A stretch of 64,000 nucleotides of DNA, from positions 186,001 to 250,000 of the forward strand of contig NC_039281.1 in the NCBI RefSeq assembly GCF_003368295.1, written 5' to 3'. Shown piece by piece: positions 37,706-48,261 of this stretch. Position numbers and translations under genes: made by a program. The notes under the pieces were generated by a model that was not told the DNA's origin, did not search any database, and saw only the letters and a list, made by a program, of their open reading frames with translations. Position 1 is the first letter of the stretch, and each line of letters starts with the position of its first letter. Origin of the DNA: Carassius auratus (Eukaryota; Chordata; Actinopteri; Cypriniformes; Cyprinidae).

Positions 37706-39486
37706 AGGGATAGTTGTGATTCTGAAATGCTGAAAGAGCATTCAAATCAATAAAACTACATGATTTCTCTGCCTGTGGGATTGCATAGTCAAATGTAGTT
37801 TATAATTATAAATGAATGAGGCATTTATATAGTGCTTTATTATGTACTGTACACACAAAGCGCTTTACAATCATGTCAGGGGTATCTCCTCACCAACCAC
37901 CAGTGTGCAGTATCCAACTGGATGAGTAAAATCAAACAACATAAATCAGCCAAATTAAATGTCTTCAAGGGACCCTGAGGAATTCAGTGAAGTGCTTGTA
38001 TGTTAATATGTACTTATGAGACTATTCTGAAGCCCTGACAGAAGCAAGTGGCCTGCCTCAGTTAGAGTTCAATTGCTCGGTCATATAATGCGGACTCTCT
38101 GTGTATGACTGTGACTGGTCCTTGCTCATGGAGATGAAGGAATGGAGAAGTGAGGAAATTGGATGGCTAGTTAGAGCTTTATTGTGGCTCTTGGGAAATG
38201 AGAAACCCATTGTTTGTGGCTCGCTGTGTTGGTCATAAGATCCCCCTCAGCGATAGTTATTCGATAAACATTTAATTAAATCTTCCTGATATGTTGTTGT
38301 TGTACTGCTGTCAGCTCAGCTTATTCAATTTTTGGACAGAAAGGAATTCTGTCAGAAAGGATGCATTACACTACATTACAAGGGACACTAAATACTTTCA
38401 GATTGCAAAAAAAAAAAAAAAAAAATCTATTTTAAAATACATTAGTTTTAATAATATTTCACAACGTTAAGGTTTTTATATTTGTATAAAATAAATGCAG
38501 TTTTGTTGAGCATATGAGACTTCTTTTTAAAACAAACAAATAAATAATCTTACTAACTTTTGAACAGATGTGTATATCTTGAAAGGGTGCTACAGTTGCC
38601 TGATTTTGAGTGGTTGTAAGACGTTTGTGAGAGTATGAGTGGCCTGATCAACCTGATTAACATCCAGTTGATTTGGATGTGCCCCTCCCTCTGCACCAAT
38701 CAGACAGATGCAGTAATCACTGCCTTTACCTGTTGGTGTGGAGGAAGATAAAAGCAATAGCACAGCAGAGAGAATGTTACTGAAGTATCTGCTGACAGAC
38801 TGCTTCACACAGCTCCTCTCATCTCTTCTTGAATTATCTCTTATATGCTGGCTTTTTCTTTCCCTATGGTAAAACCGGTAATATAATTTCACTTTTTTTG
38901 TCTTGCCTTTTTGTTTATTTTATTTTCTATTTTTAGTGTTATTTGAATCCTTAAAGATGCTAATGGTGTATGAAACTTACCCTCTCTGAAAAAAGTCTTA
39001 CACAGTTTAGCTTCCAAATAATGTTGTTGTTTGTATTTTTATTTGTATTATTTTTAACTGGATAACAAAACAGACATTGACTACAAAAAGTATATTTTCT
39101 ATGTATTATAAAGCACTGTGAAATAAACTTATGACAAAAGCTAATAATGACTATTCAGTAGGCTAAATTCTGTGATTTTGTTTCCTACTTGCTGATTGAT
39201 TTTTTAAATTTTTTTTTATTTCAAATAATAAACAGTTGACCTGGTCATAGTGCTCAAGGTCGAAGGCTCTTTCCACAGTTGAAAATTAATAAAACAGAAT
39301 TGTTAATAATTCTTTGAAGGTTCTGTTGGCTAGGGGTGCGTGATATCACAATTTTTGACCACACATTCACATCAAATGTTGACTCAGTAGTAGAGTTACA
39401 CTCATGGAACACTGATCTTAATTCGCAATCACAAAACTACATTATTTTTTGCATGAGCTTTAAAGCCTTGACGGTTAAACATTTAA
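37706..39486. other. Intergenic DNA, no gene seen
   Basis: The stretch 37838-37925 (TTTATATAGTGCTTTATTAT ... AAAGCGCTTTACAA) looks like a dispersed fish repeat. A-run near 38407-38425. ORF 38590-38892 on the minus strand has no known domain. Confidence 0.45.
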
Positions 39487-40310
39487 TTTGTGTGCTTTTC
39501 TGACGGTAAGCGGGATTTCACCAAGTACAACATGTTCCTGGATCAACATCCTTGTTGATCCTGGAACAACATTCCAATCAACCAATCAGAATTGTGCTAT
39601 AACTTTTCAGGAAATATCTGTATTAGGCTTAAAATCAGGGTTAGGTGCTTCTACACCCTTGGTAATCAGCTATCATTTCCCACAAAATTTTAGGTATAAA
39701 TTATGGGTAGGGTTAGGATTGGGGTAGGAATTGGGTTAAAGTTAGTCTCACGTAGCCAGACCTTCAGGGTGAAAGTCTGGAATTCATGGCAGCTTTCATT
39801 GGCCAAGGCCTGCTCATGAGGCCGTTTGACCGACATGTCCAACAACCAATCACAGTTTGTTTTGTTCATCATCATGTTTCAAGGCTTGGAAATGTCGCCA
39901 CAATAACAGACCAGTGACGGTGTAAAACACTCAGACACATTTTAAAGATTCTATGCCACAAACTATAAATATTTCACATACTTTTGAAAATCCAGCATTT
40001 AGCTGATCCTGATAAGCGCTGTTCATCAGATGTAACTGTAAACAGAACAGCTTTCTACTTTCATGAAGGGGTTTGGCGCCACGATATCTTTGTTTCCAGT
40101 TGGAACATTAAAGAATGCAATACACACGTCTCACAGAAATCCTGTAGAATTAAACCAATCTGATAACGACTTCGACATTCCTGAAGTGTTTCCACTTTTT
40201 CCCATATGCATCAGACAATTAGATAACGGTCCGTGGGCGTGACGTCTGAGGCTGAGACTAGGTTAAAGTAAGCCTAACAATTACAGGTTAGGTTACTACT
40301 TTTCAAAGTG
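39487..40310. repeat. Dispersed repeat that hosts a later insertion
   Basis: The left piece 39487-39742 contains GATCCTGGAACAACATTCCA and GGTTAGGTGCTTCTACACCC. The right piece after 40260 resumes with TTAAAGTAAGCCTAACAATT. From memory the GATCCTGGAACAACAT text is a common cyprinid repeat. The two pieces look like one element split by the insertion at 39743-40260. Confidence 0.45.
39743..40260. mobile_element. hAT-like non-autonomous element with 9-bp flank duplication
   Basis: GGTTAAAGT occurs at 39734-39742 and 40261-40269, directly flanking an element that starts TAGTCTCACGTAGCCAGAC and ends CTGAGGCTGAGACTA. Its terminal inverted repeat is TAGTCTCA/TGAGACTA. A duplication of 8-9 bp and short TIRs fit the hAT superfamily. 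The 518-bp body has no transposase. CpG-containing words such as GGGCGTGACGTC near the right end fit a young insertion. Confidence 0.7.
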
Positions 40311-40938
40311 TACAATTTTACATTTAAATAGGTATTTGCTTTTGTGTACTTTCTATATTGGACTTTTTTTTCTGATTCTGTGTGGGTTTAAATATTAACT
40401 ATCAAGGTTCATGTATTTAATAAAGCAGGTAACATGTCATGTGTTTACAAATGAGAGCTGCAGACACAGGGTGATTAATGAGATAGCGTGCTGCTAATTA
40501 GGACAGTGATTTAGTAATTAATGAGTGAGTTTTACAGCTGGAGGGAGCAGGAGGACAGTGGCTTGCTTACAGTGTCACCTCTGTGTGGGGAGCAGGAGAG
40601 CAGCAGTAGCAGCTGGACCATCATAAAAGGTCACTGACTCAGATAAGAATACTGTACTGCCACACAAACAAACACATCAATGCAGACTAATACTTGCTAC
40701 CATATTAGTAGTAAATAGTATTAGTTAAATCCATATAATATTGTTAGTTAAATCCAAATGAAAGACTTTAGGGTCAGGGTTAGGGTTAGGAAAAATTCAG
40801 AATTTCATCCATGCACATTTAACACATTTTGTTAATGTTCAACAATGTCAAAAGTTCTAATTCTGAATTCACCTTCAAGCAGATTTGAAATAATGTTTGA
40901 ATACATATAGATATATTAAACACACACACACACACACG
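40311..40938. other. Intergenic DNA with homeodomain-like motif cluster
   Basis: Between 40465 and 40530 the words GATTAATGAG, GCTAATTAGG and AGTAATTAATGAG appear close together in GC-balanced unique-looking sequence. TAATTA and ATTAAT are core sites for homeodomain factors. There is no gene. Later, 40775-40795 has a GGGTTAGGGTTAGG telomere-like pair and 40918-40937 a (CA)n run. Confidence 0.35.
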
Positions 40939-41381
40939 TTAGGGTTGAACGACTAATGATTTTATAAAGTTGAATTTTATGTGATGAAAGTTGAGTTGAA
41001 GTCGACTAGTCGCTGATGACGTCTTTAATGAACATAAGCTTGGAGAGAGAGAGAGAAAAAAAAACTTGTGCACAGCTATGGTATATAACACAGAGCTGCA
41101 TACATGGCTATTGCTCCTATAACAGCTAATTTTTATCAGTTCTTTTGTTTGTTATATCTAAGACACCGATAAAGTAGCACAGTAAATATTACTTCCATAT
41201 GAATGCATTCGTGAGAGCGATTGTGTGTGTGAATTAATTATTCCTGGCAGAGCGTAAATGTGGAATTCGTTCAAAGATTTATTCTGTTGCGCCCTCTATA
41301 GGACCGGCGACTAGTCGACGTCAAGCTGAAAGCATCATGGCAGGGCATTGAAGTCGACTAATCGATTAGTTGGTGCAACCC

Positions 41382-41384
<3 letters not shown>
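40939..41384. mobile_element. hAT-like MITE adjoining a TA array
   Basis: The left end TTAGGGTTGAACGACTAATG and the right end, on the minus strand TTAGGGGTTGCACCAACTAA, are inverted. GACTAGTCG occurs in both halves (40999 and 41309), and GAAGTCGACTA on both sides. I recall GGGGTTGCACGACTAATCG as the terminus of fish hAT MITEs. The exact left boundary is uncertain by a few bases. Confidence 0.55.

Positions 41385-41477
<93 letters not shown>
41385..41477. repeat. (TA)n microsatellite
   Basis: About 46 TA units lie between the MITE ending at 41384 and the LTR-like fragment beginning at about 41478. Confidence 0.95.
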
Positions 41478-41480
<3 letters not shown>

Positions 41481-41725
41481 CTGTGCCACTCACCAGTCTT
41501 AAATCCCATGGAGGAGCTCCAGAAGGATAAAAGGAGGAGCAATGACAGTAAAGGACAAGAGAGGACCAGGCCTGGATTTTATGTTGTTGTTTTATTATGA
41601 TTATGTGGCAGTCGTCTGTGAGGGGCTGCAGCTTTTATTTTCATTTTCTGTTTGTTTATTAAAATTGGTTTTAAATGTTCGCCGGTTCCCACCTCCTTTT
41701 TCACCAAACTAAAAACTTTGTTACT
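41478..41725. mobile_element. LTR-like retrotransposon fragment
   Basis: Text such as CACCTGTGCCACTCACCAG, AATCCCATGGAGGAGCTCCA, GAGGGGCTGCAGCTTTTATT and GCCGGTTCCCACCTCC followed by AAACTTTGTTAC resembles the LTR or 3' end of a common zebrafish gypsy-type element. AATAAA-like words (TTATTAAAATTGG) are consistent with an LTR poly-A region. There is no internal coding sequence. It is cut on the left by the TA array and on the right near the Tc1 copy. Confidence 0.4.
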
Positions 41726-41738
41726 ATGTATATACAAA

Positions 41739-42674
41739 CTCACTGGCCGCTTTATTAGGTACACCTTCTTTTCAAGAAACCAATCTGAGATGATTTGAGC
41801 TTTGTGACATGGTTCATTATCCTGCTGGAAGTAGCCATCAGAAGATGGATACACTGTAGTAATAAAGAGATTGACATGTTCAGCAACAATACTCAGGTAG
41901 TCTGTGGCGTTTAAATGATGCTCAATTGGTACTAAGGGACCCAATGTGTGACAAGAAAATATCCCCCACACCATTACACCACCACCACCACCTTGAACCA
42001 TTGAGACAAGGCAGGATGGATCCATGCTTTCATGTTTTTTTACGCCAAATTCTGACCCTACCATCTGAATGTCGCAGTAGAAATCGAGACTCTTCAGACC
42101 AGGCAACATATTTCCAATCTTCTACTGTCCAATTTTGGTGAGCCTGTGTGAAATGTAGCCTCCGTTTCCTGTTCTTAGCTGACAGGAGTGGCACCTGGTG
42201 TGGTCTTCTGCTGCTCTAGCCCATCTGCTTCAGGGTTTGACATGTTGTGCATACAGAGATGGTACATACCTTGGTTGTAATGAGTGGATATTTGAGTTAC
42301 AGTTGCCTTTCTATCATCTCTAACCAGTCTGCCCATTCTCCTCTTACCTCTGACATCAACAAGACATTTTCATCCACACAACTGCCACTCACTGGACATT
42401 TTCTCTTTTTCCAGACCATTCTCTGTAAACCCTAGAGATGGTTGTGCATGAAAATCCCAGTAAATCAGCAGTTATCTCAGACCAGCCCATCTGGCACCAA
42501 CAACCATTACTTAGATCCCCTTTCTTCCCCATTCTGATGCTCGGTTTGAACTTCAGCAAGTCATCTTCACCACATCTACTGTAAATGCACCGAGTCACTG
42601 TCATGTGATTGGCTGATTAGCAATTTGTGTTACCAAGCAATTGAACAGGTGTACCTAATAAAGTGGCTGGTGAG
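41739..42674 (-). mobile_element. Tc1-like transposon with both terminal repeats
   Basis: The left end at 41739-41766 and right end at 42647-42674 are 28-bp inverted repeats with two mismatches, containing TTTATTAGGTACACCT. The TA-rich flanks fit TA target duplication. The minus strand encodes a decayed transposase. Its N-terminal part at 42389-42604 has the paired-like HTH text ETADLLGFSxTTISRVYREW in slightly changed form. Its catalytic part at 41750-42109 has GVMVWGIFSCHTLGPLV and the FQQDNEPCHKA block. Frameshifts separate the pieces. It differs in TIR and sequence from the Tc1 copy at 32.1 kb. Confidence 0.8.
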
Positions 42675-43677
42675 TGTGTGTGTATATATATCATAACAAT
42701 TTAAATTGTTCTTCATTTTTATCATTCTTTGCATTATTTCATCTTTGTGATAGAGGATATTATTAATAGACATGTTTGCTGAGGTGACTGATATAATCAA
42801 GGTAGTGTTCATCCCAGCAACTGCCCTTGTTCTCTTACTTATGTTTAAATACTGTATATATATGGTTTCACTTTGTGAAAATGTTGATTCAACAGGTGTC
42901 ATAGTGTCACAGTAGTTTAAATTTAAATTTAAATTTTGGGATGAGCTGTCCTTTTAATTTTAACAATGAATAATGTTGACTTGACATACATGTTTTTATC
43001 AGAAAGCAGAAAACACAGGAAAATGTTCATTATGAGAACATGTTCAGCTCCATCACTCTTTCTTTGTATCTCTGCAGTACTTAGTCAGGAGAAGCTGAAG
43101 AACAAAACCTGTGATAATAATGGTTGACCAAGACGTAAGCTACATGAATTGCAACACAAAAAGCTCTTTATGCTCTGAATGACCATGCTCTCCTTAGAGC
43201 TTTATTATTTTGACTGTTTGTGTCTGTATTTGTGGTGCAACAGATTTTCAGGACAATAACTGAATGCTATTTGATTTATTGAGTTACAGAAAGAAAGAGG
43301 TTTAACAAAAAGGTATCATGCAACAAAGCAAAATTTCCACTGAACTTAGCATCAGTGAATTATTATTTTTTTTTTTTGCACTGTATTCAAAATGATTGAA
43401 ATTAAATGAGCATGACACTTCTAATTTAACATGGCATGTAGGGGAAGAGATCAGCCAGAAATGGCACACATAAATGGTACTTTGGCTGAAAATATGTTTT
43501 AAATATACAAGGAATTATACAGGTATTAACATCATGATGCTTATATTTATAAAGATAAATAAGGAATGTCTAGTCTGTGACATAAACACTAGAAGTGAGG
43601 GGAGTGAATACAGTTTCTTTATTAACTGTCCAGAACTGAAAACATGAAATGACATTCACATCTTTTAAACTATTTAC
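42675..43677. other. Intergenic DNA, no gene seen
   Basis: Includes a short (GT)n(TA)n at 42674-42690, AAATTTAAATTTAAATTT at 42918-42935 and a T-run at 43367-43377. I looked here on the minus strand for a terminal lectin exon with a WNDxxC and FxC pattern and found none. Confidence 0.5.
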
Positions 43678-44468
43678 CTCCAAAGTTCATCGCAATGCAG
43701 TACTCAAACTGCTTTTGGTTGTTGGGTTCTCCAGGGCTCCAAAGTTTGAAATTAATTTTGGACACATCACTCCAGAACCACGTTCCCTCCTGTGAACAGA
43801 AGAGCACTAAGATCACTGTGTTTAGGACCACATGGCATTATGCACATGTGTACAATAAAGACTCTGAGGATCTGATGCTGCTTGCTCACCTGTTTAATTT
43901 TTAACATTCACTATTTTCAGTTTAAGCAGTGTTGATTTAATGTTAGACAGTAAAGTGTTACAGATTTATATTGGACAACAGCACGAAATAAGTAATTAAA
44001 TCATCAACATAATAACCTACTGAAACCACATCGTAGCGTCCTATCCAATATGATCTTGGACTTAAGATCATGAGTGTACACTTGTTACAGTGTACAGAGG
44101 CAAGGTCCCCACTATGGTTCAAGCAAATCAACTGAGGGGAAAATGACATGAGGAGAAACAGCTATTTAGATAATTTAGTAACACAACACTGTTTCTCTTC
44201 CAATGGAAATTATTCAGAAAGAAGCAATTATTAATCTCTGAGAACAACTAAACTGAGTGACATGGGCATTTTATGCAGTAGCTGTGGTTCTTATGTTAAA
44301 GATCAGATAATAAATCACTTGTTGAAGGTCAGTGAAAATGCAGTGTGGTGGTATTTAGGGATGTTCAGTAAATCCTGCAGTATTATCATAATGTATCTGA
44401 CCTGAAGCATTCAGAGTAAAGAGCAAACAGAGAAACACACAGACTGTCCAGACTCCCGTTGTTTCTCA
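43678..44468 (-). pseudogene. Partial C-type lectin-like gene (probable pseudogene)
   Basis: Two minus-strand exons with correct splice signals and matching phase can be read. Exon 44021-44131 (after CCCCTCAG, before GTAGGT) encodes ICLNHSGDLASVH and PRSYWIGRYDVVS. Exon 43678-43791 (after TTCACAG, before GTAAAT) encodes EGTWFWSDVS, then LWSPGEPNN (the EPN sugar-site motif of mannose-type binding) and EYCIAMNFG. A possible signal-peptide exon at 44402-44468 reads TVCVFLCLLFTLNAS but has no ATG in frame. The exon with the first two cysteines and the last exon (WNDxxC...FxC) are missing. It resembles small secreted fish lectins, and loss of both flanking exons argues for a dead fragment. Confidence 0.6.
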
Positions 44469-44550
44469 CTGAAATCAGCCAGGAATACTGCACATCTGAA
44501 ACAACAACGAAACACATTAAACATGTCTAAACACATTAAACATATCTAAA

Positions 44551-44551
44551 T

Positions 44552-44620
<69 letters not shown>

Positions 44621-44621
44621 T
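44551..44621. repeat. Compound (CA)n(TA)n(GA)n microsatellite
   Basis: Three dinucleotide tracts run into each other; 71 bp in total, ending in about 13 GA units. Confidence 0.95.
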
Positions 44622-45179
44622 AGGTTGATGCTATTGTAAATGTTTTAATTGATGTATTATTTTGGTAAAACTAACAGAGAGTGTGTTGCATTTGTCTGTT
44701 TCTCACTGCAGATTTTATATTGCAGAGGATCTAATGTCTACTTAAAAAAAAAAAAAAAATGCTATCAACCATATTACAAAATCCCTATAAGCTGAATTAT
44801 TTATCAGTGGATCATCAAGGTCACACAGAACATAAACACAAGATTGCAATCTTATGTTGCATAATGTTGCATAATATTTCAAAAAGTTTTGAAATAGAAC
44901 TCAAAATATGATTATGAACAGTAATTTCCATGAAATATTATTGTACAGCAGTTCAACCAATTTGTTAAAAATAAATAATGTTTAATAGGATATTAAAGAT
45001 CCACACAGTAATACACAGAAGGTTCAGAACTAAAGCTACTTCATCTGATGAGACCGGACAACAAACACAGGAAAAGGTTGAACTCAAGAATACTAACAAA
45101 TGAGGTTAATTAAAGATGCAAAACTAAAGAACTAATCATATCAGAAACCATAAAAACAAAAGAGGAACAGGAAAAGAAA
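44622..45179. other. Intergenic DNA, no gene seen
   Basis: Nothing recognised apart from an A15 run at 44743-44758. Confidence 0.5.
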
Positions 45180-45620
45180 CAATGGATTCCTTCCATACTC
45201 TCTTCCTCCACTTAAACTCCCCTGGGCATGTGCGATGTTTCTTGCTCACACACCTGCTCAGACGTATCATTAGACTGAGGCTCCGGGGCGATGGCAGGCT
45301 CAGTCATATCCTCCTGCGCTGGCTCTTCTATTGCAGGGGGCTCAGGCTATTGCTCTGTGCAGCGAGGCGATGGCTGGCGTGATCTGGACCGGGGATAGAT
45401 GCTCTCCAGACACCTGATGATGGCCTCCCTCCAGTCAAGTGGTATCTGGGAGGTCAACGGGATGGTGACAGATCAGTCCGATGCAGGACAAAGATTTCAG
45501 GGTCTCGTTGTCATAGGGGCAGTTGACGGTGAGATGGTAAAGTTCTCCATATGAAATAAGGTTGTGGCTAATCAGAGCCACTGTAATCCATTTTTTGGTC
45601 TGGTCTTCTGGAATATGTAC
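45180..45620 (-). pseudogene. Repeat-type protein remnant of unknown class
   Basis: The minus strand from 45620 is open for 63 codons (WITVALISHNLISYGELYHL, then TVNCPYDNETLKSL, then HHPVDLPDTT). It hits a stop at a small indel and resumes in another frame with DWREAIIRCLESIYPRSRS and a Pro/Glu/Ser-rich stretch. I recall this combination from high-copy cyprinid retroelement-like gene models, but I cannot name the class. There is no RT, integrase or zinc knuckle. Plus-strand frames here are shadows. Confidence 0.45.
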
Positions 45621-48260
45621 AAATTAATATTATAATCACTTATATTGCCGTTAGTACCAGTTCAATTTGAACCTTTAACCTAACTTGTTTTAAATATGTT
45701 CTAAAGAGCATCTTTTACTTCAGTTACAGCAAGATAATCTGATCGTCTAAATAAAAGAGTTTGCATGAATAATGTTAATAATAATAATATAAAAACTAAT
45801 TTGATTATTGACTAGAAATAAATCTCAAATGTCTTTCTTTTAAAACTTTATTTCCACATGCAACAGTGTAATGCAAATGAAAGGTTTGTAATTACATTAA
45901 AAAGGTCATTCACAATATATACTGTAAATAAATGAATTCATTTTACAAAACATCTTGTAAACAGCTTGTTGAATGTAGATGATTCAGTTTTTTTTTGTTT
46001 TGTTTTTTTACAATGCTCAAATTTGGATGGAAGCTGTGGTATGACAAAAACAGTTTATGAGACCAAAAAAAAAATAAAAAATCTATAGATAAATAAAATA
46101 TAAATAGGTAAATACAACTTTGTCTAAATGTCTCCACCCTCTACAGAAAATCTCTTTGGACTTTTGATGAGAACTGGCCTTACCGAACAGAGAAAATACC
46201 ATGCTCGAGTGTTTGTATTGTGAAGTTCAATGTGAAATAGTATTGCTGATAGAGATTATTTGAACAATTATGCCCTTTCTTAAATATTTTTTTTCACATA
46301 AACTATTATTTGATATTTTTTATGCTAAATATTTTCTGTCGATTTACCTTTTTGGATTTCTGAGATTTATAAAGTGGGATTCAGCAGCTATAATCATTTT
46401 AATTGAGATAATTAAACTAAATTAAGCCTGCTATGGTCTTAAACAATGTAACCATACAACAAACCGTACTGTATATCAGCAGATTAGTAGATACTGGATC
46501 ACATCATATTTCCAGAGAAGCTAGAATTTAGACATTAATACTCAGTAGGTGCAGTAGGTGAAAGAGAATTTACTTGGCCGGCCAGACAGGTAGCCTGATT
46601 AAACATCAGTAACAAAATACAACTAGTGAAGCACCAAAACTGGTGGAATGATTCTGATATTATTAATATAGAAACGGTGCCTGATAATGGATTGACAGTA
46701 AGGTCAAGTTGAGGCTCCTGAAGCCTGTCTGTGTGTGTGTGTGAAAGAGATAGAATAACACACAAAGAAACAACCACTGCGGTAGAAAGTCTAAATGTTG
46801 AAGTTTTTATATTTGTAATAAGGTAGGATTCTTCAAGACTCAAAAAATAAATAAAAAATTATGCATTTTGTTTAGGACTAGTTTTTACATTGTAATCAGA
46901 TGGCCCCACACTTCTATCTTGTCTTATTCACACTTAGGCTAAAGCAAGAATGGAAAGGGGTTTTGACCGTAATTATTCATTGGCCTCCAATGAAATCAGG
47001 AGAGGTGAAGAACATATGTGCAAAGGAAACACATATTCACGTGGGTCTGAGTGGCTGTGTGTCTCAGGTGCCCTTGAGCTCATCAAATTATTCATAAATT
47101 GCTCAAATTTTCACTTCCGTTAAATAGAATGTCAAGCAATGTGACAGGACATGATAACAGACTCCACTGGAGCACCTAAGAAGGGTATAATGTTAAAAAA
47201 GACATTATATTTCCTTTATTATTATATCCTGTAACTATACCTTTTATAATATTATAAAGCATCAAATGGAATAGAAGTGGAGCTCAGGCATTCATTCCTT
47301 CACCCATTTTCAGGAAAAGGTGATTAATCGTCAACACGACAAAGCCGGAATCACGTCTTGGATTAATTCATGTGCACAGCTGAGGCAAAGGAAATCTGTT
47401 GCAGAATTTAAATTACAATGGAACCTAATAATACCTAAAACCTTCAGGATTTTCATTTAGGAAATATACATCAGATGTGGCATGAAACAAAATTTGATGG
47501 ACTTCGCTTCATATCCACTTAGGTGCAATCTGTACATGCAATAGCAAATCAGAGATGAAAAGTAATGGAAAGATGGAAGAGATCGAATATTTAATGCGAG
47601 ACATAAGAGTTGCCATATTTCTTGACACACACAAAATACAACTTTTATCTACAAAACTATCCTCTACAGCCATGGTATTAAAAAATAAAAAAGGTAATTG
47701 CGATCTTGAAATTCTGAGCTTTTATTCCACAATTCATTCAATTTTTTTCTCATAATTGAGACATGTATTTCCTCTGAATTGAGAGATTCAGACTATGTCA
47801 GAATTGTGAGACATAAACTTCCAACTTTAAGAACTAAAAAGTCAATTTTTTTTTGTCCAAGGCAGAATAACTGGACAACATACATACTGATATATAATAG
47901 TGATTGAGAAAAATGTAAACCTTAACTATACAATAAAATGTACACGTATACATTTCAAGATTCATAACTGCATATTTATGCATTATTGCTTGCTCTCTTA
48001 TGCCCATAACTCACCCCAAACCAGTTGTGAAGATCTGAACTCACCTGGACTAACCAAAGAATGGGTTTGACTTCTTGGGAGGAAGGTCCGATTTTCGCTA
48101 TGAGCCAGAATGTGATTCTGTGATTAGGTTTTGCAGTGCATCATGGTCAGTAAATGTGGAATCACATTGTACATGACCCAGTTTATCCTCTTTAGCTCAT
48201 CAAAGTCTCTGAAGAAACGCTGAAAAATCAAACAGTGTTGAACAGCACATAGATACAGAT
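45621..48260. other. Intergenic DNA between repeats and the rapgef2 3' end
   Basis: AT-rich with T and A runs at 45990-46010 and 46064-46080. ORFs at 46535-46843 and 46900-47097 have no recognised domain. Two minus-strand open stretches with splice-like borders at 48030-48235 are discussed under rejected items. Confidence 0.5.
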
Positions 48261-48261
48261 C

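Noticed and set aside
48030..48235. Possible minus-strand exons (RFFRDFDELKRINWVMYNVI and ITFWLIAKIGPSSQEVKPIL) with AG and GT borders
   Set aside because: The two stretches are in different frames, the first ends in a stop, and neither resembles a family I know. Chance splice-like words are common in AT-rich DNA. A homology search would settle it.
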